From the NCBI GenBank assembly GCA_038503035.1, contig JAVSML010024430.1:593756-657755 (forward strand): 64,000 nucleotides of DNA, written 5' to 3'. The position numbers were made by a program, and so were the translations under genes. The notes below the pieces were generated by a model, which had not been told where the DNA came from, made no database searches, and was given only the letters and a program-made list of their open reading frames with translations. Below are positions 52,823 to 64,000 of this stretch, in pieces (within the stretch, counting starts at the first letter, position 1; every line of letters begins with the position of its first letter). Origin of the DNA: Crocodylus rhombifer (taxonomy: Eukaryota; Chordata; Crocodylia; Crocodylidae).

Positions 52823-53513
52823 CTGAAAATATTTAAAATATTAAGAAACATTTAATAAAGTTCTTAAAATCCAGATGACCTCAAATGTTACCTTGATGCA
52901 TGCCTGACTATATGAACAAATTCTAGGAACTCCATTTGATTCTCAACATTTTTGTTCATTTGTGTCAGAATTTCACTATCTGAGATGCTACCACAGATAT
53001 TTGGATATTTTCCCTAATTTAAAAGGCACCTATCATTCCAGATGTCCTTTCTGTTCAGTGTGATATTAAAGGATCACTTCTGCCTCTCCATAAAGAGAGA
53101 GAATGTCAGTTATTTACTATTTTATTTCATCATCCTTGTTTGGCATTTGGCTACATTTCTTATTTACAGTACACAATACTGCTCTTGAGACAGAAGTTGG
53201 AAAATACCCAAACTGAGTCAACCCTTGTGTACTATGAATTTGAAGTGCTTGGCTTAGGAACCATAAAAACAAATCTAGCAATATAGATTTGTGAGCACAA
53301 TTGTCCAGGTTTTTGAAAAAGCACACTGGAAAAAAATATCCCTCCCGTGTTCACATGCTAACACTCATGTGGTCCACCACAGGTAGAAGTTCAAATCTAG
53401 CACACAGATCTCTGTTGCTAGCAGCTGTTACCCCTATGTGGACTGACATGGAGAAAGGAGTGGAACCTTCTGCAAGTGCATTTCACAAAAAAGCAGATAC
53501 TGCAGACACAGAG

Positions 53514-53801
53514 GGTGCCTATACACATGCTGACAGGCTCTAATTAATCGCATCTGCTAGAGTGGTTTAATCAATGTGCTACAGAGTCTCATGTATTTAG
53601 TGTCCCAGGTTTCAAAATGGCAGCAGGGGCACTTTAAAGTTCATTGAACAAGCTTTAGTTAAAATACCCCCACTACCATTTTGAAACATGGGATGCTGAA
53701 TGCATGAGATGCTGCAGTGTTTTAATTAGAGCAGCTCCTGAAAGGTGCTCTAATTAAAATGCACCCTCCAAAAAACACCCTGGAGCATGTGTATACACAC
53801 C
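53514..53801. mobile_element. MITE, 288 bp, 'GGTG..TATACACATGC' ends, in TSG101 intron
   Basis: The left end GGTGCCTATACACATGC and the right end (reverse complement GGTGTGTATACACATGC) differ at two positions. Both flanks read CAGAG (53509-53513 and 53802-53806), an exact 5-bp direct repeat. A long inner inverted repeat includes CAAAATGGCAGCAGGGGCA and CCACTACCATTTTG. No coding sequence. Related to the 27601-27866 element. Confidence 0.78.
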
Positions 53802-54093
53802 CAGAGAGACTGTGGGATTTGGATTTTAGAGGGGCGTCTCCCCTAGTTGGCAGACTTCACTGCTCATTCTGCCCTTGCAAGCTTGATTCCTCTTCCTTAT
53901 TCCCATACCTCCTGCTCTTATCCTAATCCTGCATTTACTCCTCACCCTCCTGAGCCCTCTGGCTGACTGTGGGTGCCACTGGGGAGACAAGTGGCCACAG
54001 GGTCCAAATGTCTGGGCCCTCACCTGCCTCAGACCCCTTGGTGGGTCATTCCAACCCACAGATGGAAAAAGTTGCTTACCCTTGGTCTAAACA

Positions 54094-54415
54094 ACTGATT
54101 CTCAACTGGCATAACACAACACCCTGGGGGGTGCAGTGAGATCCTTTTAAGAGTGCCATGGGGTGCTGCAAAACATTAATTGTGTTAGGTGTACAAACAT
54201 TTACAAATGATTCACAAGATAAATCCCAAGATTTCAAATAGGAATCCATAGCTTGAGAACCATTCTGACCTGTTCTGGACTTCCCGATTCCTCTGCAACA
54301 GAAGCACTGCTCAATTATTTTTCCATAACCAAAAAATGAGTAAAAGCTAAGAGCAGGCACTTTCCAAGGGATAGCTTGGGAAAGGTGCATCTCTAAAAAG
54401 GTTGAGAACCACTAC
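54094..54415. mobile_element. hAT MITE, 322 bp, perfect 8-bp duplication
   Basis: ACTGATTCTCAACTGGC at the left pairs with GTAGTGGTTCTCAACCTT (reverse complement of the right end). TCTAAACA is repeated exactly on both flanks (54086-54093, 54416-54423). The termini resemble Charlie-type hAT ends, as at 30132-30428. No coding sequence. In the TSG101 intron between 56858 and 52823. Confidence 0.85.
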
Positions 54416-54929
54416 TCTAAACAAAGAGGAAGACAAGGTGCAGAGGCAAAACAAATGGTTTTCCAAACTGTTACATGGAATATTTATGAACGAAGAGCAT
54501 AGACCTTTAACGAAGGCTTTTTTTTTTTTTTAAATGAATGAAAGAACTAGGGAAGAGCTGAAAAATTAAAATTGAGATGGATACATACTATAACTATGTA
54601 TTTATAACAAGGCAGCTCAGAAAAATAAAAACCCTGCCCACATTATACATGCATCATTTTATCTTGAGCAGTAAAGAGTCTTTGGGGGGAAGGGGAAGAC
54701 TGTATCATTGTTTTCCCACTGCTAAATAAATTATATATGTAAAAGTTAGAAAACAGTTTTCTGCATCCTAATTGCATAGACAAATTACGGTGAGTTAACA
54801 CAGTCCAGAATATTGCTGATATGCAACAATTGTCCATATATTCACTCTCAGCCCGCTGTAAGGGAAAGTTAGAATGCAGCAGCCTACCTTTCCACAAAGT
54901 TGGGCTACATTATCACAGTTTAGTTTTCA

Positions 54930-56410
54930 TAGAATCATAGGGCTGGAAGGGACCCCAAAGGATCATCAGGTCCAGCCGCCTGCATGAGCAGGAAAGACAT
55001 CTGGGGTCAGATAGCCCCAGTCAGGTGACCGTCCAGTCTTCTCTTGAAGATCTTGAGGGTAGATGATTGCACCACAGCCTGGGGGGAGCTTGTTCCATAG
55101 TTTGGACACCCTAGTTGTAAACAAGTTTTTCCTAACGTTCAGCCTGAAACTATCTTCCAGGAGTTTGTGGCTGTTGTTTCTAGTTTTCCCCCGGGGTGCC
55201 CTGGTGAACAGTTGTTCACCGAGCCCATGACGTATGCCTCTGATATAGCAGTAAGCCACAATCAGGTCCCCTCTTAGCCTTTTCTTTAGGCTGAAGAGTC
55301 CGAGATTGCTCAGCTGTTCCTCATATAGCTTGCCATGCAAGTCCCTGATCACGTGGGTGGCCCTTCTCTGGACCCTCTCGAGCTTTAGCACATCCTTGTT
55401 GAAGTGTGGCACCCAGAACTGGATGCAATACTCCAGCTGCACCCACACCAATGTTGAGTAAAGCAGGAGAATCACTTCTTTGGATTTACTGCAGATGCAT
55501 TGATTGATGCATGCCAGAGTTTTATTGGCCCTAGCAGCTACTGCATTGTATTGCCAGCTTATGTTCATGCTGCGGTCTATTGTTACCCCCAGATACCTTT
55601 CATTTGTAGTGCTGGTCAGGTTAGCAATGCCCAGACTGTAGGTGTGCTGGGGGTTCTTTCTTCCCAAATGCAGTACTTCGCATTTCTCTCTATGTTGAAC
55701 CTCATCTGGTTCCATTCTGCTCAACAGGCCAGCCTGTCTAGGTCTGCTTGTATCTGCAGCCTATCTGCGAGTGTGTCCACACAACCCCATATCTTGGTGT
55801 CATCCGTTAACTTGGCCAACGGGCTTTTCACCCCCTCATCTACGTCACTGATTGAGATATTGAACAGCACTGGGCCAAGTACCAACCCCGGGGTACACTG
55901 CTGCCCACCTCTCGCCAGAACACCAATCCATTCATTTGGACTCTGTGTCATACCCCACAACCAGTTTCACACCCACTTGACAGTCCCACAGTTGAGCCCA
56001 ATATCTTCCAGTTTTCTGATCAGTACCTCGTGGGATACCAAGTCAAAGGTTTTCTGGAAGTTGAGGTATATGATGTCAACTGCTTTTCTCTCATCCAGGT
56101 GATAAGTCACCTGATCATAAAAAGAAATGAGGTTGGTCAGACCAGACCTGCCCGTGACAAAGCCATGCTGGCTGTCATTCGGTATTATGCCTTCTGCAGG
56201 CTTGTCACATATAGCCTCTTTGATGAATGTTTCTAGGATTTTCCTTGGAATAGAAGGTAAGCTAAATTGGCCTGTAGTTTCCTGGGTCTTCACGCTTCCC
56301 CTTCTTGAAGATGGGCACAACACTGGCCCTCTTCCAGTGGTCTTGGATTTCTCCAGAGGCCCATGATTTTTGAAAGGCCTTTGCCAGGGGCTCTGCGATT
56401 CTCTGTCACT
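54930..56410 (-). mobile_element. CR1 LINE fragment, RT domain to 3' end (decayed)
   Basis: The minus strand from about 56.4 kb reads the RT in three broken frames: GFVTGRSGLTNLISFYDQVT and DIIYLNFQKTFDLVSHEVLI (56578-55967), then LVLGPVLFNISISDVDEGVK and LAKLTDDTKIWG (55960-55721), then NERYLGVTIDRSMNISWQYN, LEYCIQFWVPHFNKDVLKLE and LFTRAPRGKTRNNSHKLLED (55724-54966). The catalytic box reads LTDD instead of FADD. The 3' UTR at 54.93-54.97 kb has GGGCTGGAAGGGACCCCAAA. 5' truncated within RT. Confidence 0.9.
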
Positions 56411-56858
56411 TACTGGAAAGCAAGAGCAGACACATGTCAACTGCTCTGTGCAAAATTCATGACCCCTTCTACTGTGCTGTAATTTGTTTTTCCAGACCAC
56501 AAGTTGAATAGTGTCATTTGGACTTCCATTCACCATTCTTTCACAAATCACACACCTCAGTTTCAAAACAAAAACCAACTTTTTTTTTTAATGGGGTATG
56601 TTGACAGTCTGAATGTCTACCATAGACCGCATACATGGTTTTATAGACTAATGGAAATCTAGATGCATGGCATTGGCTGTGGTCAGAAGTTGAACTCATA
56701 AGCATTACAAACACCTTGTGGTGACTCCGTAGTACAATGTAGTACTCTGTACTTCAATCAGATGCCTTTGAATACATGTAAGCCAATGCCCCTCATAACA
56801 CTATACTTTTGTAACAAATGCTCGTCTGTCTTTGGCCACTGTTTCTCAATCAACTTAC

Positions 56859-57061
56859 CACTTCCTGATCTAGGCGAGTTACCATCTCTTCCAGTTTTTG
56901 GTGACCTTTTCTCAGGTCCTCTTCCGTGCGCTTCAAGGCATTGAGTTCAGCTTGTGCCCGATCCATTTCTTCCTTCATCCGCCATCTCAATTTATCACTG
57001 ACTGCTGAAATAAGAGATGCTCGAATGGTATCCTCACTGATGGTGCCATCTCTGCTGGGAC
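56859..57061 (-). CDS. TSG101: TSG101 third-from-last exon (coiled coil)
   Basis: 203 nt, acceptor TTCTGTAG|GTCCC, donor GAAGTG|GTAAGT. The exon begins with the last two bases of a split codon, then 67 codons: PSRDGTISEDTIRASLISAV to EEMVTRLDQEV. It covers the end of the proline-rich linker and the heptad-patterned coiled coil that pairs with VPS28/VPS37 in ESCRT-I. Near identical to the human protein in this stretch. Confidence 0.97.
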
Positions 57062-60000
57062 CTACAGAATAAAATTCACAAGTACAAAATTACTCTCTTC
57101 TGGATAAATTCTGGTATAGGACCATTTGACTGAAAGTGGTAGATTCCCATTCCTTGTTTGAAAAATACAAGATAGCATAGAAAAAATGCACAAACCAATA
57201 CAGAAGGCTACAAGATACAAAAAGAAAAACACAGGTAGGAACTGAAGGGTGCATCTATGCACTCAAATTTGCATTAATATCCACACTTTATTTCCTTTTT
57301 TTTTTTTTCTCCCTTTCTTTTAAGGGGTTGCCCATCTCACCACCAGGGAAAACAGATAGAATCCATAAATAATTTCATTCTGTAGCTGAAAGTTGAATAT
57401 ATGAAAAATCCTAGAAAAGTTAGTACAGAAGTCCTACAAACATGAATCTGCTTTCAAAAACTGTTTTGCAGTTTATTAACCAGTCTCTCTATTTACTAAG
57501 ATTAATGAAAAGCAAACGCATACAACCCTAAACCACAATATTTTAAAAGTAAGTCTAAACATAGCAGCCACTTTTCTCTCTCTCATCCTTATTTGAAACA
57601 CTGAAATAGTAAGAATGAATAAGCAATAACAGAACCACCTCACAGACAACTGACAGTTCAACATTGGTTTATTTTGATACCCTAAACTGTACAGAGAGGA
57701 ATTTAATGACACTTACAATTCTGCAACAATATTTTTTAAGTTTCTCATGTAATTACACAACAAAATCTCATCACCTCCAAAATAGGTTAGCCAAGTATAA
57801 CATTTTGATTATGCACAAAAATATCTCACAAATGAAGTTGCTTTCTGTATGAGCAGATTAAAAGCAATAGTGCATAGAACACTATAGCCATCAACTCAAA
57901 AAATGCTTTCTAATCTAGAGTTTCTTCTCCCGTCTTCATGCAGATTAGAACTCTCTTCACAAGTCCTTTTGATTGGCTGTATTTTTTTTTTTTTTTTTTT
58001 TTTTACACATGCATGTCCTATTAAACTTGTTTTAAGCTGAAATATTAATTCCGTCAACGGTATTCAAAGCCAACAAATGTTTATAATCAGCATTTGTACA
58101 TTTTTGGAACAAATTATTCAAGTCAAACTAACCAACAATTAAATAGCACTATAGTAGGAAAACTGTATTTTACCTTAAACAACTCAAAGAATCCACAAGT
58201 TTCAGATGGAGCCTTAGTTTGCAGTCATCCATCCTTTTTTTCTCCTGTGATCTTTAAAATTCTTCCTCTGAATAACAATTTTTCCCAGTTTTCAGTCAGG
58301 TCTTTTCTAAGAAGATTTACGTAGAATCAACCTCCTTGGACAACTGATGGAGTCCATAAGAGACATTATGACAGCTCATCCCAGTAGCTAAGGGCGATGC
58401 GATTGGCCCCTTTCCAAGTCCGGATGTTGTCATAACTTCTGGTTCACTGAACAGAACCAATACTGTAAACTCTTGTCTGCTCCTCCTAAAGTCTCTTGGC
58501 CTGGTCTGTTCTCTTGTTCACATGGTTAGATTCTTCAAATCCACAATGTCCTCAAGGATAATGTTTCTGGTCCCAGTCTTTTCTTCTAGTCTGCAGATTT
58601 TGATTTCTAAGTTCATGTTCTCTTTGCAAAACTGAGGACTTCACAATTCATTTTCTTCAGTGCTGTTTGTTTTTTTTTGTTTTTTTTTTTTGCAGTCAAC
58701 TTTCCATATTTCTTTACTTGATTTAAGCATTGAAATCTGAAGGAGCTACATACAAGCTTCTTTACTTCAGCACTATGTTTTCAGGTACGGAGTCATACTT
58801 TATCCTCTGGATGACATAAAACATTTCAAAGTCCTGTACTGGTCTCAGGTTACCTTTCTTTTCCTGTTCACTTTTGTAGCTAGTCTTTTACAACACAGTC
58901 CCGTATCTCGTGGAATTCAAATAAACAGTTTAGCATAACACTAAGTTCCCTATGTTTGCTGATCCTCTCTGAACAGTCCCTCATTTTCTCTCTTAAAAAT
59001 ATATAACTGAACATACAGAAAGAAGACGGGTAACTTCTGTAGTACCCAGGGTATCCTTTTTATATACTATGCCAATTAACACTCCAATTCTGAACACACC
59101 CACACATAGGCACATCCCCAGATATCACACAGGTTTGCACAGCGCTGTGTTTATTTAATTTGAATCTAATATTTTTATTTAATTTTTCAAATACCGAGAG
59201 AGCAAGCACTTGAAAAAGAAAATAACTTAATAAAGCAATAATGATTGAGATTATGTTCTTTGTGAGATTACTAACCAGTGGGAAGATTTACTGAGTCACA
59301 TGTTAAGCTATTAATACTCAAAATCCAGCTACTGGAAATAGTCAGTGCTCATATTATTGTTGCTGTTTCACTAGCATTCATTAACAGGAAGCCTTTTGTC
59401 ACAGAAAATTTATTTTTAGATATCCAACCCTCCTGACAGGTTATATTTATTATTAAATGCAGCACAACAGGAGACATGCTAATCAATCACCCTCAGCATA
59501 CATAGGTTAATAGGTGACATATTCTGGTACACTAAAAACGTGTGGCACCATTACATTAAGTACTCACTCAGGGTCACACTGGACTTACTGAGCTTATTTA
59601 ACAGGTTCATAATGGTTAAACTAGGTATTCAACATAAATATGGATTTATTTTTAATAAAATTAAATATCACCATCCAGGAAAATCTAGTCTATTTTATTC
59701 CACACAGGTGGATTTCTACCAACCATCTATCGCACTCTGCACATCTTTGTTTTAATCCTATGTTTGTTAGTGAAGAAACCATAAGAAGATCCTGTGCATT
59801 AAGTGCAAGATGAAATTCTTTTAGAAATTAATCAGGCATAACTATTTGGGGCAATTAAGAATATAGCTAGCTGCAGTTTGACTGCAGTTACTCTTTAGTT
59901 TGTTGGTTTTGCTTGATATAAATCATGTACAAAACACTGATACTGGCCTACAGACTACAGTAATCATGCTCAGTAATTTCTACATTCTTTTGCCCAAAGA

Positions 60001-60544
60001 TTAAATGATAAATAGTAAAGGGTATTTTCCTCTAATAAACTGGTAGGTGCTATGTAGAAATTTGCTTTTGATAAATGATCCACACTACGATTAAAAAAAC
60101 CCAAAAAAACAACCCACCAAGATCACTACACTGGTACAGGTAAAATCTGCAAAATTGTGCGTTTACATGGGCTAAGTACTAAAGTGTGATTAAAAAAGTA
60201 CGGACAATTACAAGCATGAATTCTTTACTAGATTCTTACCCACCTTACTCATTGATTTTTAAGTACGTTCACATTTTTTTCCTGCATCACACTTGCAGAA
60301 ACCAGGTATGCACATTTTAGCACAGAGTTCAACCTTTCAAACTGTTGCAGCAAGGTGCTGCCTGAAATACAGAAAACTTCCATCTCCCCCATTCTACCTT
60401 GGAGAACTCAAGTACAGTAGTCTCCCTCGCTTACCTTTGGCATTTTTCCCCTAGCTTTCCCCCTCCCTTCTCCCCTGCTCTACCTTTTGTTTTTCTAATT
60501 TCCACCTATTTACACTCTCACTGACATCCTGTCACACTTCTGCT
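57062..60544 (-). other. TSG101 intron (enters from right edge), no exon found
   Basis: AT-rich DNA with T runs (57982-58004, 58682-58693). I searched the minus strand for the UEV and proline-rich exons and saw none. A Tigger-like single terminus (ACAGTAGTCTCCCTCG) occurs near 60415. Confidence 0.6.
57982..58004. repeat. Homopolymer (T)23
   Basis: Twenty-three consecutive T residues (poly-A on the TSG101 sense strand). No clear retrotransposon body is attached. Confidence 0.95.
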
Positions 60545-60680
60545 TCTTTCATTCCTTGGATCTCTCAGAACAGCAACAACTTCTTCTGCTTGAAAAAGGC
60601 TGATTGCACCAGAAAGCTTGCAAATAAGTGTTTTCCAACTACTCGGCTGGTCTAATAAAAGATTGACTTTTATTAGTAGA
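60545..60680 (+). repeat. Interspersed repeat tail
   Basis: CTGCTTGAAAAAGGCTGATT, GCACCAGAAAGCTTGCAAAT, then TTCCAACTACTCGGCTGGTC and TAATAAAAGATTGA. Block order is like the tails at 4478 and 42888 (CTGATGAA..GAAAGCTT..AAATA..GTTGGTCT). It sits directly against the RLE retrotransposon fragment. Confidence 0.6.
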
Positions 60681-60684
60681 TGTT

Positions 60685-61943
60685 TTGGATGGGGAATCTA
60701 GAAAAAAGATGACAAAGCTGAGATGGAAATACAAAGCGCCCGAGCAAGGGACTAACAAAATCAAGGGATGGGGGAGAAGAGGGGAACGCGACTAGGTTAC
60801 AAACTATACAATGTTAGCCAACTAAGCCCAGAGGTGGGGGGGATGTGGGAAGGGGAGGGGGGGGTTGTGATGCTGAGAGGGAAAGTAGATACACACGTAC
60901 TCGTTACAGTGGTCCGCAATGTTGGAGGAAGTGGCTCGGAGAAAGCGTCTCAGTCCATAAAGTCCGATCGCGGGGGTCCTCTTCAGGTGGGGTGGGGTCG
61001 TCCGTGGCAGCGAAATCCTCTCGACGCGAAGCGAAGCGGGGGGACGGTTCAGGCGGCGGTGTCCTCTGGGTCCAGTCCGGCAGCGGCTCGTCTGGAGGGG
61101 TCAGTGTACTGGCGGTGGCCTGTGATGTGCTCCACATAGATGTCGCGGGACCAGCGGATGTTGTCGGACACCATGAGGCAGCGCATCAGCTTGGCGTAGC
61201 AGTGGGAAACACAGCAGGCACAGAAGACGCTCTCATTGCTGGGGTCCCAGGCTCCGAACGTCCCCATGATAAGCGCGTCCGTCACGTCGTAGCCGCAGCC
61301 CCTCAGGGTGTTGGCCAGCGGGGCATACTTCTCCCGCCTGTGAGCCCGGGCATCAGTGAAGGCTTGGCGCCGGTTCTCGAAGGGGATGGTGATGTTCACG
61401 ATCACGATCTTCTTGGCCTCATGGTCCGTGACGACGATGTCGGGGCGCAGCTGGCTCTCACAGCCCGGGACGGTGCGGTTCACGGAGATCGCCCCCGCCC
61501 CGGCCGGGATGGCCCACATCAGGTGGTCCTGGACAGCATTGTGGTGGAGCTGCCAGGCTCTGGCGTGCAGCTTGCAGCCGCACAGCACACTCCCAGCTCC
61601 CGGCGCTCCTCGGTCCAAGTCCAGGCGCAGCCAATGCGGCTCCCGAGGCGGTGCGTGGTGTTGCAGGCTCGGCTCCACAGTGAGGCAAAGTCCCCGCCGT
61701 CCTGGCTGAACTCGCCCTCCAGCGAGCCACGGAGGAAGGTGGCCAAGTCTTGTCCGGTGGGCTGCTGCCCAATCCTCTTGTGGGCGGTCTCCTCCAGGGC
61801 GCTGGCGGCGATGATACTTACCGTGGCGTCTGGGCAGATGAGGAGGTGGAAGGCGTGGGTGACCACCGCGATGTCGCAGAGGTCTTCCATGCGGGGCACG
61901 TTGGCGCCTCCCTGCCGGTAGGGGATGTGCAGGACCTCGTTGC
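60685..61943 (-). mobile_element. RLE-type non-LTR retrotransposon fragment (R2/NeSL-like), decayed
   Basis: The minus-strand frame 61899-61519 (MEDLCDIAVVTHAFHLLICP..GQDLATFLRGSLEG) passes by a frameshift near 61590-61625 into the frame ending at 61049. The latter has LQLRPDIVV-type sequence (CESQLRPDIVVTDHE), KIVIVNITIPFENRR, REKYAPLANTLRGCGYDV and GTFGAWDPSNE. The R-P-D plus downstream hydrophobic-acid strand is the signature of the restriction-like endonuclease at the C-terminus of R2/R4/NeSL-type LINEs. The second acidic position appears as N (IVNITIP). The RT itself is missing (5' truncation at about 61943). GC- and CpG-rich, unlike its AT-rich surroundings. The exact clade is inferred. 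Confidence 0.75.
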
Positions 61944-64000
61944 TAATTACATTTACCCAAAGAACCTTGCCTGCCTTTGTCCTTAGACCAATACCGCTAC
62001 GACCAAAAACCCATCTCTCCAGAGAATTTCAGGCTGAACTCAACCAAAAAGTATTACTTAAGTTTATTAAGTTTTACTTAATAAAAAGTAAAACTGTTTA
62101 TTATGGAATAATACAGAGCTTTACTATTTATCTCATGTTTTTGGTTTACCAGTGTCATAATGGGGGAAGGAGGGAAAACAACTGGTGCCTGCAGACGTTG
62201 ATGTTCACAAAAGTTGCCACTTTTTCTTTGCCTTGGGCACTCAGCTGCATCCCTATGCTGTGGTTTACACTTAAATACTTAGACCAGTGGCTCTCACCCA
62301 GGGTGCCACAGGAACCTGTTATGGTACTGGAGAAACCTTCCCACATGCCTCACTTTAAAGAGGCATGTCACAGCTGATCAAGAAGTGGCTGTGGCAGAAA
62401 GGTCAGGATGCCACCTGATACAACTGTCCTGCACACCTCTGTTTCCAGGAGGTGCATATGGGACTGGACTGAGAAGGGCTGCGGTATGAGGCAAGGCACT
62501 TGCTTGCTTTAGGCTTATCAGATAAACCCAATGCAAGCAGGCCTGCCATTCCCAGTCTAGCTGTGCATGAGGCCCTTTCACCCGGCAGTGGCAACACCCC
62601 AGTTAAGAAGCACTGAGGTAAGACAAGGCAGCACGAAGCACTTCTCAACCAGGGTGCCATCAAATTCAAAAAAGGTTATGGGGGGATGCCCTGACTTAAG
62701 GGTTGACAGCCCACTGACTTAAGAGATACAAAGTCTCAATTATAATAACAATCTATGTACCTGAATATTTCAACCTTCATGGCTGAACTTGATGCTGAAG
62801 CTTCTCTTCCAACAACAGGAAAAAGAACAAAGGAATAACAAAGAGAGAGAAAACAACCCCAAACAAAACCACACACACAAAACTATCCTCCTTCCCAAGC
62901 CATTTAAACAAGGATAATAGTAAATTACTGGAAACAAGTCAGATCATCATGTATGTCATACCAATGAATAAAATAAGACAAATCTCTCGAAGGAAAAAAA
63001 CCCCCCAAACACAAAAAGGTAGAAAAAGGTATATTAGTCTGCATCTCGCAAGACTTAGACAGCTCTAACAACAAAAACAGCCACATTAGCAGAGCAAAAG
63101 GAATCACAAAGATCATTTCCTTAGCTTTTTCCACCACTATCCTCTTCGAAAAATTCTCCTTTTAGATTTAATAAACAAATTCCTTTATCAACTAAGTCAA
63201 GTCACATCCTTTTCCGCTTTCTCAGGCATTCTCAACTCCTAAGAGCCAGGAAGACCCCAAAACTAAAATTAAGCCCCTCTTCCAATGCAACAGTCAAGAA
63301 GGGAAAAAGTATTTGAAAACTGTTTATAACCCTCCTGACAAAACCCTCCCACCTAAAGTAATTTAGGGTATTTCAAACTACCAGAGTAACACTACTATTT
63401 TTGAGGTGGGGAGGAAGAGGCAGTATAACAAGTTATATCAGCAAAGGAGATACTGCATTAGCCAGCAATAAATATAGATTATAGCTGTATATATTTTTTA
63501 AAGCAAGAAAAAGGTGAAATTCCCCTAATAACATATATTGGAAATTAATATTTCCTAATTAAGGAGGCAACAAATAATTTATCGTTTAATAACTGTCCCA
63601 TTGTACTTCACGTTCACCAACACAGACTATCTGTAAGGAAAAGATAACACGGGTCCCCTGAAGAGGGCCCTCAACTCCAGAATTTATTTTCCCTTCTTAT
63701 TCTCACAGAACACAAAACTGGTCTATTATTAAGTGTTTAGCTTGCACAGCTATGTCATTTGGTTGGGGGGGAGGAGGGAGAAAACGTAACCTTAACCCAG
63801 CACAGCCAAGTTAGCAAACGCCCTAGTTTATATGAAAAATGCTCTCTCCCCTTTCAGTAAACTTCATCTGATTTGTACAAAGGCCTGAGAACTTTAGACC
63901 TCAGAAGCACAGAATAAAGCCAACGTCTGTTATTTTGTTTGTTTGCCTCAGGGCAAAGTGGATGAGTATGAGCTAATTTAAGTTTTGGTCTCCCCCCCCC
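61944..64000 (-). other. TSG101 intron (window end), no exon found
   Basis: Contains the hAT-like element at 62285-62615 and a second partial terminus at about 62640 (CACTTCTCAACCAGGGTGCC). The rest is AT-rich. No TSG101 exon was recognised up to position 64000. Confidence 0.5.
62285..62615. mobile_element. hAT-like MITE, about 330 bp
   Basis: The left end CAGTGGCTCTCACCCAGGGT pairs with the right end, whose reverse complement is CAGTGCTTCTTAACTGGGGT. Both are variants of the CAGTGGTTCTCAACC hAT terminus. Flanking octamers agree only partly (ACTTAGAC and GGTAAGAC if the right end is taken one base further), so the duplication is decayed or misplaced. Confidence 0.62.

Larger units (their letters stand above)
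46055..64000 (-). other. TSG101: TSG101 gene, 3' part (last three exons)
   Basis: Tumour susceptibility gene 101, a core subunit of the ESCRT-I complex that recognises ubiquitinated cargo and works in multivesicular-body sorting, cytokinesis and membrane scission. Three minus-strand exons encode the C-terminal 176 residues (human numbering about 215-390): coiled coil and steadiness box. The N-terminal UEV domain and proline-rich linker exons were not found up to the right edge, so the intron entering the window from the right is at least 6.9 kb and the gene is cut by the window. The two complete introns (about 4.0 and 6.2 kb) are filled with CR1s and MITEs. All splice junctions seen are GT-AG. 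Confidence 0.96.

Noticed and set aside
60845..61921. Long plus-strand open frame of 358 residues
   Set aside because: It is the antisense shadow of the GC-rich RLE element. The minus strand carries the recognisable endonuclease motifs, while the plus frame has none.

Overview
This is vertebrate nuclear DNA, most likely from a reptile (crocodilian or turtle; species not determinable from the window). The reasons are the dense load of CR1 LINEs in both orientations and several subfamilies, hAT and Tigger-like MITEs, MIR/CORE-type SINE remnants, and split genes with consensus GT-AG introns. No prokaryotic features are present.

Two host genes are recognisable and lie tail to tail, the arrangement known from the vertebrate LDHA-TSG101 region. 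LDHA (lactate dehydrogenase A) is complete on the + strand. A CpG-island promoter with a TATA box at about 35.32 kb leads to a non-coding exon 1 ending at 35415, and seven coding exons (38736-44409) give a 332-residue enzyme with every catalytic residue in place. The 3' UTR probably ends near 45.07 kb. TSG101 (ESCRT-I subunit) is on the - strand and only its last three exons are inside the window (57061-56859, 52822-52583 and 46380-46291). They encode the coiled coil and steadiness box; the UEV domain and proline-rich exons lie beyond the right edge. The two 3' ends are about 1 kb apart.

Region by region: 1-35 kb holds no recognisable host gene and is a repeat graveyard. It contains CR1 copies at 0-2.1, 2.6, 9.2-10.0, 11.9-12.2, 12.8-15.75 (the longest, with endonuclease and RT), 16.5-17.1, 18.2-19.4 (youngest looking, 385-codon open frame) and 33.8-35.1 kb. 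It also has a candidate solo LTR (19.4-20.2 kb), a cluster of related MITEs (27.6-29.3 kb), hAT and Tigger-like elements (30.1 and 31.4-31.9 kb) and an ancient LINE (32.5-33.3 kb). 35.1-45.1 kb is LDHA, whose introns carry a MIR-like SINE, a conserved repeat tail and a hAT MITE. 46.05-64 kb is the 3' part of TSG101, whose introns hold a 717-bp hAT element with a perfect 8-bp duplication, a repeat family with a 27-bp perfect palindrome, several CR1s (one with a clean internal deletion), more MITEs, and a GC-rich decayed fragment of a non-LTR retrotransposon with a restriction-like endonuclease (R2/NeSL type).

I did not find a convincing new biological system. The most interesting items are the CR1-derived element with a microhomology-bounded internal deletion, the palindromic repeat family, the RLE retrotransposon fragment with a changed catalytic position, and a CR1 end that abuts the paired CACGTG boxes of the LDHA promoter.
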